From contig JANQMO010000078.1 of assembly GCA_028280025.1 (NCBI GenBank), positions 1-50,333 on the forward strand: a DNA stretch of 50,333 nt, given 5' to 3'. This stretch comes from Chlorobium sp. (GTDB lineage Bacteria > Bacteroidota > Chlorobiia > Chlorobiales > Chlorobiaceae). Shown here piece by piece: positions 15,889 to 23,524 of the stretch. Under the pieces are notes generated by a model. The model did no database searches. It saw nothing but the letters and a program-made list of their open reading frames with translations, and was not told where the DNA came from. A program made the position numbers and the translations under genes. The stretch's first letter is position 1. Every line of letters begins with the position of its first letter.

Positions 15889-15905
15889 AATTTATAGAGG
15901 CGCCC
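15889..15905. repeat. Solo end of the MITE family
   Basis: AATTTATAGAGGCGCCC matches the right end of the 116-bp element at 14 or more positions of the 17. No partner end is visible within the short gap to the next gene. It supplies the last codons and the TAA stop of the Cdc48-like gene. It is either the scar of an imprecise excision or a chance match. Confidence 0.4.
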
Positions 15906-18060
15906 TTTTGAGTAAATCAATAGCCGCGTTAAAATGTCTTGTGGTTAAGAGCAGCGGCCTTCCATGCTCTTTACCATGCAACAGCTCCAGATGTGCTTGT
16001 GATGTAAGCAGCTTGATATGCTCCCTTATAGCCAACATTGAAGCTCTTTTACAGATAAATGCTATATCCGCCCCTGTTATACCTTCTGTTTTTTCGGCGA
16101 GCATCGCTATATCCACATCTGTTGCAAGCGGCTTCTGCCTTGTATGTATGGCAAAAATAATTTCCCTTGCTTTCCGGTCCGGCCCGGGTATTTCAAGGAC
16201 AAGATCAAACCGCCCGCTTCTGAGCAGCGCCGGCTCTATAAGATCCAGACGATTTGTTGCCGCAAGCACCAAAACGCCTTGCAACTCTTCAATGCCGTCC
16301 ATTTCGGTTAGTAACTGGCTGATAACCCGTTCAGTTACCCGTGCTCCTGACGCTTCCTGGCCCCGCTTCGGCACAAAGCTGTCAATTTCATCAAGAAAGA
16401 GAATCGCCGGAGCTGCCTGCCTTGCTTTTTTAAAAACCTCTCTTACACTGCGCTCAGACTCACCAATGTACTGATTGATCAGCTCAGGGCCTTTTACAGC
16501 AATAAAGTTTACCTCGCTTTCAGTAGCCAGTGCTTTTGCAATCAGGGTCTTGCCCGTGCCAGGCGGGCCATACAGCAGGATACCTTTCGGCGGCCGGGTC
16601 TTTGTTGCTCGAAAAACCTCTGTAAATTTCAGCGGCCACACAACTGCCTCCTGCAATTCCTGCTTCACCATATCCAGCCCGCCGACATCTTGCCAACCAA
16701 CATTCGGGACTTCAACAAACACCTCCCGGATCGCCGAAGGATCGACCTCTTTCATGGCGGACAAAAAATCATCCATGGTAATACTGAGGCTCATCAACAG
16801 ATCATAAGGGATACCGGCAAGATTAAAATCTATATCAGGCAAAATTCTGCGCAGCGCAACCATAGCGGCTTCCCGTGCAAACGCGTCAAGATCGGCCCCA
16901 ACAAAGCCGTGTGTTACTTCAGCCAACCTTTTAAGGTCGACATCTTCAGTTAACGGCATGCCTCTTGTGTGAATCTGCAAAATTTCATAACGGGCATTTT
17001 TATCAGGGATCGGTATCGAAATTTCCCGATCGAACCTCCCCGGCCGTCTCAGCGCAGGATCAAGAGTGTTGGGCAAATTCGTTGCGCCAATAACAATGAC
17101 CTGCCCTCTTGATTTCAACCCATCAAGCAATGCAAGCAATTGCGCCACAACACGGCGCTCAACCTGCTTTTCCCCGCCCATGTCTTCCCGTTTGGGGGCA
17201 ATAGCATCAATTTCATCAATAAAGATGATCGCCGGAGCATGAGCCTCTGCTTCCTCAAAAACTTTCCTTAACCGCGCTTCACTTTCGCCATAAAATTTCC
17301 CTATGACCTCCGGACCTGAAATGTGAGTAAAGTATGCATCGGTTTCATTTGCCACGGCACGAGCTGTCAGTGTTTTTCCCGTCCCGGGAGGACCGTGTAA
17401 GAGCACCCCTTTGGGGGGGTCAATTCCCAAACGCTCAAAAATCTGAGGGAAACGCAGCGGCAGCTCGATCATTTCACGAATTCGCTGTACCTGCGAGCCA
17501 AGCCCTCCTATGTCTTCATAAGCTATCTTTGCCGCTCTTTTTTCTCCCTGCTCATTTGTTTTTACCCGTATTGCCGCTTCGGTGGTTATGAACGTGACTC
17601 CTTCAGGCACAGTCTCAAGCACCTTGAATTCCGCTGCTCTCGCACCAAACAGATTAGTCCTGATCCTGTCTCCTGCTGTTACAGGCAAGCCATCAATCAG
17701 AGAACCCAGGTAACGGCTGTCGTCATCTTTCTGTGAAAGGCTGACGCCAGTGAGCGGCAACAGCACAATCTTGCTTGCCGACCGGACGTCCACGCTCTCA
17801 AGCCGGACCTTATCATTCAGTCCTACCTGGGCGTTATCCCTTGTAATACCGTCAATTTGCACAATCGTTTTACCCCGGTCCTCAGGGTAGGAGGGCATAA
17901 TCCGGGCAGGGGTTTTTCTCTTGCCGCGGATAACAACAACCTGACCTGCAGAAAACCCAAAGCGGCGCATTTCTTCCGGGTCGAGCCGGCAAATAGCCCG
18001 GCCAACATCCTTTGGAAGTGCTTCCTTAACCTGATAGCCCACTGCAGCAGCGTCTTTCAT
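15892..18060 (-). CDS. Cdc48/VCP-like double AAA ATPase
   Basis: A 722-residue protein of the Cdc48/p97/VAT type. It has an N-terminal double-psi barrel (DVGRAICRLDPEEMRRFG, residues about 18-35, and IDGITRDNAQVG). Two AAA modules follow, each with Walker A GPPGTGKT (first at about 223-230) and Walker B (FIDEIDAIAPKRE and FLDEIDSFVPKRG), plus arginine-finger regions RRPGRFDRE and LRSGRFDLV. Cdc48 hexamers unfold proteins by ATP-driven threading. In a gas vesicle operon the likely clients are Gvp proteins, which is inference. It overlaps the ArsA-like gene by four bases (ATGA). The C-terminus is short, with no HbYX tail for docking to a proteasome. Confidence 0.93.
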   Translation of the reverse strand: MKDAAAVGYQVKEALPKDVGRAICRLDPEEMRRFGFSAGQVVVIRGKRKTPARIMPSYPEDRGKTIVQIDGITRDNAQVGLNDKVRLESVDVRSASKIVLLPLTGVSLSQKDDDSRYLGSLIDGLPVTAGDRIRTNLFGARAAEFKVLETVPEGVTFITTEAAIRVKTNEQGEKRAAKIAYEDIGGLGSQVQRIREMIELPLRFPQIFERLGIDPPKGVLLHGPPGTGKTLTARAVANETDAYFTHISGPEVIGKFYGESEARLRKVFEEAEAHAPAIIFIDEIDAIAPKREDMGGEKQVERRVVAQLLALLDGLKSRGQVIVIGATNLPNTLDPALRRPGRFDREISIPIPDKNARYEILQIHTRGMPLTEDVDLKRLAEVTHGFVGADLDAFAREAAMVALRRILPDIDFNLAGIPYDLLMSLSITMDDFLSAMKEVDPSAIREVFVEVPNVGWQDVGGLDMVKQELQEAVVWPLKFTEVFRATKTRPPKGILLYGPPGTGKTLIAKALATESEVNFIAVKGPELINQYIGESERSVREVFKKARQAAPAILFLDEIDSFVPKRGQEASGARVTERVISQLLTEMDGIEELQGVLVLAATNRLDLIEPALLRSGRFDLVLEIPGPDRKAREIIFAIHTRQKPLATDVDIAMLAEKTEGITGADIAFICKRASMLAIREHIKLLTSQAHLELLHGKEHGRPLLLTTRHFNAAIDLLKRAPL

Positions 18061-18998
18061 GAACTGAAAAGATGATCCATTACAACTTGCAAACCCTTGA
18101 TCCCTTTGACTTCTGTTGGCTGCAGTGGAACCATGGTCAGCCCAAGATGGCTGAATTCTTTATGTAAAACCGAAAGATAGGTGCTCTGACTGCGCTTTCT
18201 TTGCCGGCAAAAATCACAGCCTTCGGACTCCATCACATTGTTAACCACCAACTGTTTCACAGCAACGTTGAGCTTTTTAAGCTGCATTAAAAACCTTTTT
18301 GTTTCCTCAATAGCCATCGCTTCAGGAATAGTGACAGCAATGAATTCAGATTGCGTTTTGTCCTGCAGCAGTTTTTGCACTCTCGTGACGGTCTTTTTCA
18401 TCACAAAAAGAAAGTCATCCGCCTCGTCCGGCCGGTATTCTCCGGCAAACCGAGTCACCATATAGCGGTACTTCCACCGCAGCCTGGCCATAACTTTTAT
18501 CCAGTCGTCAAAAAGCCGGGGGGATGTTATCAACCGCAAAGCATGCCCGGTTGGCGCCGTATCGACAACGTATTTATCAAACTTTGCTTCATCAATGATC
18601 TCTACAATAGTCTTAAACCCCATAACCTCGTCAACCCCTGGAATAGGCATACTCATGAAGGATTCGATATCCTCCTCATCCAGACTTGTTGATGTATCAA
18701 ACAACTTCCTGATTTCCGGCTCATGCTCGAGCCGGAACTTTGCAAACGCCTTGTCTGCATCGATCTCGAGAACGCTTAACCGCTTTACTTCCTGAACTTC
18801 GGTAATGCGGCCGCCGATCGAGCGCTCAAAACTATCTGAAAGGGAATGAGCGGGGTCTGTCGAAATTAAAAGCGTCTTATACTGCTGTCGGGCAAGATAC
18901 AGCGCTACAGCTGACGCAGAAGTTGTCTTACCTACCCCCCCTTTTCCGCCAAAAAGCACTATTTTCAATGCAGGGTCGAGCAGATTTCTTAGCGGCAC
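18057..18998 (-). CDS. ArsA/Get3-like ATPase
   Basis: A 313-residue single-domain ArsA/Get3-type ATPase. It has a deviant Walker A GGKGGVGKTT (about residues 17-26), switch motif DTAPTGHALR, an adenine-side DPAHSLSDSF and a CxxC pair (CDFC) near residue 275. In eukaryotic Get3 such a Cys pair binds zinc at the dimer interface, and the protein carries hydrophobic membrane-bound clients. No arsenic genes are nearby, so an arsenite pump role is unlikely here. The start is a GTG at 18998, one base after the stop of the Hsp20 gene; the stop overlaps the Cdc48-like start. A role in handling hydrophobic GvpA-type subunits is my inference. Confidence 0.9.
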   Translation of the reverse strand: MPLRNLLDPALKIVLFGGKGGVGKTTSASAVALYLARQQYKTLLISTDPAHSLSDSFERSIGGRITEVQEVKRLSVLEIDADKAFAKFRLEHEPEIRKLFDTSTSLDEEDIESFMSMPIPGVDEVMGFKTIVEIIDEAKFDKYVVDTAPTGHALRLITSPRLFDDWIKVMARLRWKYRYMVTRFAGEYRPDEADDFLFVMKKTVTRVQKLLQDKTQSEFIAVTIPEAMAIEETKRFLMQLKKLNVAVKQLVVNNVMESEGCDFCRQRKRSQSTYLSVLHKEFSHLGLTMVPLQPTEVKGIKGLQVVMDHLFSS

Positions 18999-18999
18999 G

Positions 19000-19533
19000 T
19001 CAGCCCTTCTTCATGGTTACTTCCAGCACACCGTTTTTATATGTCCACGCTACGGTTTCAGCCTCTACCTGTGCGGGAAGCAAAAGCTCCTTTCGATACT
19101 TCCTGGACTGACTTTGTGCCACAACCTCCAGCATATCTCCCTCGATATCAACCGTTATGTCTTCTTTCGCAACTCCGGGCATTTCAAGCATGACCACGAT
19201 AGTACCCTCCTCATCAAAAATATCCGATAACGGCTCACGCTCTTCTTCCACTTTCGGGCCTTCCGGCGTTTTCCTGATGTTGCCAAAAGACTCAACAACG
19301 GGTTGCTCGCTGCCGATTCCTGTTTTGACAGTAACACCAAAAATCCCTTTCATCCCCTTTCTCAAATGACTTAAATCGATCTCACCCTCTTTTCTATACT
19401 CTCCGCCGGACTCCTTGAGTTTGGCAGCAGCATCAACCAGTTTTTCAAGGTTGTCAAATAATCCGCCAAGTTTCAGGCTGCCAAATCCAAAATCAATGTC
19501 AAAGTCTTCTTTTTTTTGCTTTTTTTCACTCAT
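19000..19533 (-). CDS. gvpH: Hsp20-like gas vesicle protein GvpH
   Basis: A 177-residue small heat-shock protein. Residues about 100-175 form the alpha-crystallin domain (IVVMLEMPGVAKEDITVDIEG and the YKNGVLEVTMKK end); the N-terminal 90 residues are a Lys/Glu-rich and Gly-rich extension with FDIDFGFGSLKLGGLFDNL. GvpH in haloarchaea is an Hsp20-like partner of gas vesicle proteins. The start MSEKKQKK at 19533 is chosen; an extension to 19563 adds ten unconserved residues. It heads the Hsp20-ArsA-Cdc48 run. Confidence 0.88.
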   Translation of the reverse strand: MSEKKQKKEDFDIDFGFGSLKLGGLFDNLEKLVDAAAKLKESGGEYRKEGEIDLSHLRKGMKGIFGVTVKTGIGSEQPVVESFGNIRKTPEGPKVEEEREPLSDIFDEEGTIVVMLEMPGVAKEDITVDIEGDMLEVVAQSQSRKYRKELLLPAQVEAETVAWTYKNGVLEVTMKKG

Positions 19534-19626
19534 GATTCTACCCCCTCGTGTCCCAATAGTCACTATTCATTATTCATTTTCCCCCAAGGCCTCCCGACTA
19601 CGAGTACGACTACCGCTTCGCCCCCT

Positions 19627-19926
19627 TTAACCCGCGTCTCTTGCCGCCTCCAGCTTCACAATCCTCTCCTTCAATGCATTGTTTTCCTGCTGGAGTTCCT
19701 TAAACTTGCTTTTCAAGGAAAGATTCCCATCCTCTTCCCACCAGTTAATTCCTATCTCCTTGGCCTTGTCAACAGAGGCCACAATCAGACGTATTTTTAA
19801 CGTTATAAGATCGATATCTGCGATCTGCACTTTTATATCACCAGCAATAACAACACCCTTATCCAGAACCCTTTCTAAAATGTCGGCAAGTGTTGAAGCC
19901 TGCGTTGCATGGGTTATTTGACTCAT
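19627..19926 (-). CDS. gvpJ: Gas vesicle protein GvpJ
   Basis: A 99-residue GvpA-family protein. The core reads LADILERVLDKGVVIAGDIK and then LKIRLIVASVDKAKEIGINWW, the signature of GvpJ rather than of GvpA. A coiled-coil tail follows (residues 63-99). GvpJ is a minor component that probably helps to initiate or cap vesicles. The ATG at 19926 is fixed by the conserved start; an upstream frame to 19971 runs into the neighbouring gene. Confidence 0.92.
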   Translation of the reverse strand: MSQITHATQASTLADILERVLDKGVVIAGDIKVQIADIDLITLKIRLIVASVDKAKEIGINWWEEDGNLSLKSKFKELQQENNALKERIVKLEAARDAG

Positions 19927-19943
19927 GGAGATACATCTTATAA

Positions 19944-20264
19944 TTAATACTGCAGATTTTTCACCTGCCACGCCTTACCTTCTTCCTTATCGTGCAACAT
20001 CTGCTGGTTTTGCTTTTGTGCAGGCTCCTTTTCGCAGATACTCCTCAACTCACTTACCCGGTCGCCGATAGTTTTCAATCTATCATCGATTGACTCCAGC
20101 CTCGATAAAACCTGGTGCTTTTCTTTCTCAAGGCGATCCCTTTCCTGCACCAAAATATAGATATCAAGATGAGCCTGAACTCTATCACTACTCGATGCAC
20201 GACGCTTCAGCCCGCCTACGGTTTTGAGCGTTTTCATTCCCCGAACTGCACTAAACTGCTTCAT
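19944..20264 (-). CDS. Small coiled-coil protein of the gvp operon, 106 aa
   Basis: A 106-residue basic coiled-coil protein that I cannot assign to a Gvp family. Residues 1-30 are basic (KQFSAVRGMKTLKTVGGLKRR), and a heptad-like stretch runs from about 40 to 85 (QERDRLEKEKHQVLSRLESIDDRLKTIGDRVSEL). The ATG at 20264 overlaps the end of gvpN by 14 bases, which supports a real coupled gene. Its place between gvpN and gvpJ suggests an accessory role in vesicle assembly. Confidence 0.75.
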   Translation of the reverse strand: MKQFSAVRGMKTLKTVGGLKRRASSSDRVQAHLDIYILVQERDRLEKEKHQVLSRLESIDDRLKTIGDRVSELRSICEKEPAQKQNQQMLHDKEEGKAWQVKNLQY

Positions 20265-21219
20265 GACACATTTCCTCTTTTTCTTCACGCACTACTGTTG
20301 AGGTCAGCCCCTCATTGATTAAATCCACAACAATTTTCCTTACGCGTTTTTGATTGGTTTTAGAGCCGACCCTGCTTGTTGCCGATGAAAGAATATCCTG
20401 ACACATCTCCCCGAACACTTCCTTGTCACGTTCCGGTTTAAGGCCAAGCTGCTTTAACGTTCTTGTGATCATAATGCTGGCCCTTACTGTAGGCTCAAAC
20501 TCGCTTTTTTCGGACTCTCTCAATCCCCGTACAATGTTAACCACTTTTTCCGTATCCTTACGGGAAAGACCTGACTTTGCCCGTGCGATCCTCACCTCTG
20601 TTTCATAGTCGAAATGATCGACATCCATCGTTATCATTCTATCTCTTAACGCGTCCTGGGTTCGATTCACACCGGCATACTCCTCCGGGTTCGAGGTAAA
20701 AATGGCTGTGAAATCAGGATGAACTTTCAGGTACGGATCTTCCCCTCTCCCGGCAGGCATATCCATTATCTTTTCCTGCAGAATTGACAGTAAAACATTA
20801 TTTGCCTCCGGGCGGGAACGTGAAAACTCATCGTAGACCAGGGTAAACCCATGCTTGCAGGCAATGGTCAGTCTATTATCCATCCACCGCTTGACCATGT
20901 TTTCTTCATATTTATGAACGGTGTGAATAAAATTATCCACAACCTTTTGAAAATGATGCCCATGTTCACCACCTATGAGATCAGATGTAGTAAACTCAGC
21001 ATCACCATGGATCAAGATCACCGGCCGCCCTATTTTATGAGCAAGATGAAGCGCCAAGGTCGTTTTACCGGTACCTGAAGGGCCTCGAAAATGTACTGGA
21101 AAGCCTGCTCCGATATACGCATGAGCTCTTTGCACCATTCTTTTCACATAATCGGTCTCCACAAAATCCGGCTGCGCTGTCGGCTCAAGTACAACAGATA
21201 ATTCATCAATTTTCGGCAT
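20251..21219 (-). CDS. gvpN: Gas vesicle AAA ATPase GvpN
   Basis: A 322-residue MoxR-type AAA+ ATPase. The P-loop is GPSGTGKTTLALHLA (about residues 45-60), the Walker B and sensor regions are LVYDEFSRSRPEANNVLLSILQE and FTSNPEEYAGVNRTQDALRDR, typical of GvpN. GvpN is needed for full-size vesicles, probably by remodelling growing walls. It follows the GvpC-like gene and overlaps the next small gene by 14 bases. The length is normal. Confidence 0.95.
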   Translation of the reverse strand: MPKIDELSVVLEPTAQPDFVETDYVKRMVQRAHAYIGAGFPVHFRGPSGTGKTTLALHLAHKIGRPVILIHGDAEFTTSDLIGGEHGHHFQKVVDNFIHTVHKYEENMVKRWMDNRLTIACKHGFTLVYDEFSRSRPEANNVLLSILQEKIMDMPAGRGEDPYLKVHPDFTAIFTSNPEEYAGVNRTQDALRDRMITMDVDHFDYETEVRIARAKSGLSRKDTEKVVNIVRGLRESEKSEFEPTVRASIMITRTLKQLGLKPERDKEVFGEMCQDILSSATSRVGSKTNQKRVRKIVVDLINEGLTSTVVREEKEEMCHEAV

Positions 21220-21263
21220 GCAATTTTCACATTAGTTAAATGATGTAACTGGGAACGCCCCGT

Positions 21264-22271
21264 TTACAGCGGGAAATAGAGGTTTTCTTCTTTTCTCAAC
21301 CGGTTGCTTTCGTATAGCTTCTTGGCAATAACCCCCAATCGCATTCGGGTTGCGCCCAATGGTGTCTCCATCTCCCCGATACGAACACCTTCGGGATGAT
21401 TACCAATGTATTCCAGCACCTGTCCCTCGAGATCCCCAGAAGCCGCACTCGTTTTCTCTTCAACAGTTTGAACCAAACGTTCAGCCTCGATAACGCCCGC
21501 ATCTTCCTGCTCAGCAGCCACCGGGGCGTTTACAGACTCAACCTTTCTTTTCTTTTCTTTCGCTGCCCTGGAAACAACCTTTCCGCCGTCTTCCCCCTGA
21601 ACGCTTCTCAAAGCTTCTGAGCCCTGACGCAACTCTACCATCAAATGATCAAGCTGCTCTCTTACTTTTTTCGCATTCTCCTGATGCTCCTGACGCCCCT
21701 CCCTCATTATTCTCTGAACGTCCCGCCTGAAGTCCTGAGCAGAATCCTGAAGGCTTTTCATCATTAATGCCAAACTTTTATCCCGGGCTTTCTTCATATC
21801 CTGACGCTCAGCAGAGAACGTTTGCAGCAGCTTCTCAACCGAATCACTCAACGTACCATGAAATTCGCGAAGCATCTTTGCCTGCCCGGCACTCATATCC
21901 TGACGTTCGGCAGAGAACGTTTGCAGCAGCTTCTCAACCGAACCATTCAACGTATCATGAAACTCGTGAAGCATCTTTGCCTGCCCGGCGCTTTTTTCCC
22001 GGCGGTCAGCCCCAAGAACCTTCATCAGATTTTTAACCGAACTCTTTAAATCCTTATTGGCCATATGTAACCTGCCAAGCATATCTTCACGATCCTTTTG
22101 CAATTCCCCACTCATTTTTTCTCTTTGTTTTTCAAATGCGCCAAGCTTGTCACGCACTTCATGTCTAAGATCTTCAAGCTCCCTAAGACGGTTTTCAGCA
22201 TCTTTTTTGCGCTCCTCGTACGCAGAAGAGATGCTTTCCGCGAGTTTGGCCATGTCTGAAGAAATCCCCAT
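21264..22271 (-). CDS. GvpC-like repeat protein with C-terminal winged-helix-like domain
   Basis: A 335-residue protein with four to five 33-residue helical repeats at about 29-61, 62-94, 95-127, 128-160 and 161-193. The two central repeats are almost identical (AGQAKMLHEFHDTLNGSVEK, then LLQTFSAERQDMS). A 33-residue helical repeat is the hallmark of GvpC, which wraps and stiffens the vesicle wall. After a Lys/Glu-rich linker (about 225-285), the last 50 residues (VLEYIGNHPEGVRIGEMETPLG, then VIAKKLYESNRLRKEENLY) look like a winged helix-turn-helix. That domain is not part of classical GvpC and suggests DNA or protein binding; its role here is unknown. Confidence 0.75.
   Translation of the reverse strand: MGISSDMAKLAESISSAYEERKKDAENRLRELEDLRHEVRDKLGAFEKQREKMSGELQKDREDMLGRLHMANKDLKSSVKNLMKVLGADRREKSAGQAKMLHEFHDTLNGSVEKLLQTFSAERQDMSAGQAKMLREFHGTLSDSVEKLLQTFSAERQDMKKARDKSLALMMKSLQDSAQDFRRDVQRIMREGRQEHQENAKKVREQLDHLMVELRQGSEALRSVQGEDGGKVVSRAAKEKKRKVESVNAPVAAEQEDAGVIEAERLVQTVEEKTSAASGDLEGQVLEYIGNHPEGVRIGEMETPLGATRMRLGVIAKKLYESNRLRKEENLYFPL
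21792..21989. repeat. 99-bp tandem repeat inside the GvpC-like gene
   Basis: Two almost identical 99-base units encode residues 95-127 and 128-160 of the GvpC-like protein. The high DNA identity points to a recent duplication, so repeat number may vary between strains and change vesicle stiffness. Confidence 0.8.
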
Positions 22272-22353
22272 GATATTTTACTTTTATAGTTTACTTGTTG
22301 AATTATTGAAATATCTACACTCCAAAACCGCTATACCCTTAAATTTCAAACTT

Positions 22354-23037
22354 TTAACCAGACGCCCGACCGCCGCCCAAACGTTGTTCCTTAAATCCTT
22401 TTAACATATCAGCAACCTCTTTCTCACGTTCACCTTGCTCTCTCTTTCTTTTTACACGGGAATTTTCAAACTCAGCAAGCAAACCCTTCAAATCACGAAC
22501 TCTTAATTCTTTTCCCTTTTCCAACAGTCTCCCCAAAGCCTCTGCCATCTCCTGCTGTGATCGGCTGTATTCATGTAATTTTCCCTCAACATATCTTTTC
22601 CTCTGCTCTCTCTCTTGAAACAGATTATCAGCAAATGCTCTGAACTGCCCGATAAACTCCTGATTCCCCCCCTCAAGGTCAGCACGGAACAATTGCAATT
22701 TTTCCCGCAATACCGAGGCCATCTCTCTTTGGCCATCGAAATAAGACCGAAGCATATCTCGAACTTCTGACGCTCTTTTTTCCTGAGCATCGAGAATTCG
22801 GCGCATCATACAATCAAAATCTTTTTTTCGGAGAGAGTCATTGTTAGCCAACAACTCTTTTAACGTCACAAAAATCTGCTCGCTCTCTTTTCGGGTACTA
22901 AAGATTTGCTCTTCTAACTCAACAAACCGATACGGTGTGGAAACAATCTGCTCAACGGTTCCTACGCTTTCCTCATAAACCGACAAAACCTCATCAACAA
23001 TCTCTCCGACTTCTTCCTGAAACCCCCTGATATCCAT
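22354..23037 (-). CDS. Coiled-coil protein of the gvp operon, 227 aa
   Basis: A 227-residue, highly charged helical protein with no recognised domain. Two segments about 58 residues apart look like diverged repeats (VRDMLRSYFDGQREMASVL near 93 and VEGKLHEYSRSQQEMAEAL near 151). It lies directly after gvpA, the place where GvpC is often encoded, and before the 33-residue-repeat protein. It may be a second GvpC-like wall-binding protein or a spacer protein. The ATG at 23037 is preferred to a GTG one codon upstream. Confidence 0.7.
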   Translation of the reverse strand: MDIRGFQEEVGEIVDEVLSVYEESVGTVEQIVSTPYRFVELEEQIFSTRKESEQIFVTLKELLANNDSLRKKDFDCMMRRILDAQEKRASEVRDMLRSYFDGQREMASVLREKLQLFRADLEGGNQEFIGQFRAFADNLFQEREQRKRYVEGKLHEYSRSQQEMAEALGRLLEKGKELRVRDLKGLLAEFENSRVKRKREQGEREKEVADMLKGFKEQRLGGGRASG

Positions 23038-23115
23038 CACTCAAAATTATTATGTAGCCTTAACTGTCAGGACAACCCTCCCGGAAACAACCAACAATCG
23101 AGATTTTACTGGAAA

Positions 23116-23149
23116 CGTATACTTGCTTTTTGACCGCAACAAGGATACG
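23116..23149 (-). promoter_or_regulatory. Hairpin after gvpA, possible attenuator
   Basis: CGTATACTTG and CAAGGATACG can pair over ten positions with one mismatch around a 14-base loop, 43 bases after the gvpA stop. There is no U-rich tail, so a full terminator is unlikely; a partial stop or an RNA-stabilising hairpin that raises gvpA level over downstream genes is possible. Confidence 0.3.
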
Positions 23150-23191
23150 CTTGCAACAAAATCTCATCCCAAGCCTGAGCTTTTCAGAACA

Positions 23192-23398
23192 TCAAGCTGC
23201 GCGAGCAGTAAGACCGATTGCTTCAGCATACTTCAGATAGGTCTCAACAGAAGCGACAACAACTCTTGCTTCTACTGCCAGCAACTCGATACCAACCAGC
23301 GATACCCTGGCCCAAGCATCGATAACGACACCTTTGTCGAGAATGCGGTCAACCACTTCAACGAGACTCGATGACCCGATGGTTTTTTCAACTGCCAT
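23192..23398 (-). CDS. gvpA: Major gas vesicle wall protein GvpA
   Basis: A 68-residue protein with the canonical GvpA core: VEVVDRILDKGVVIDAWARV, SLVGIELLAVEARVVVASVE and TYLKYAEAIGL. GvpA forms the ribbed wall of the gas vesicle, a gas-filled shell that provides buoyancy and lets phototrophs set their depth. The ATG at 23398 has a strong ribosome binding site (AAAGGAGATATAATT before it), as expected for the most abundant product. It is the first gene of the operon and the only full GvpA; the two other GvpA-family proteins are minor types. Confidence 0.97.
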   Translation of the reverse strand: MAVEKTIGSSSLVEVVDRILDKGVVIDAWARVSLVGIELLAVEARVVVASVETYLKYAEAIGLTARAA

Positions 23399-23508
23399 AA
23401 TTATATCTCCTTTGAGGTTATTATTGTTCTTGAAAACGCCCTTGGACACAGCAGCCAAGAGCACATTCTGCATAAAACCCGCGTCTCCGCAACACCCTTA
23501 CATCCGTT

Positions 23509-23524
23509 TTGCCATGCATGGCAA
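23509..23524. promoter_or_regulatory. 16-bp perfect palindrome upstream of gvpA
   Basis: TTGCCATGCATGGCAA is a perfect palindrome with no spacer, 111 bases upstream of the gvpA start. It is a good candidate for a dimeric regulator site controlling the whole gas vesicle operon. No obvious sigma-70 or sigma-54 promoter stands out next to it. Confidence 0.45.

Noticed and set aside
18057..18998. Arsenite-pump ATPase ArsA
   Set aside because: A single ATPase domain and no arsB, arsR or arsC nearby; the position inside the gas vesicle operon favours a Get3-like role.
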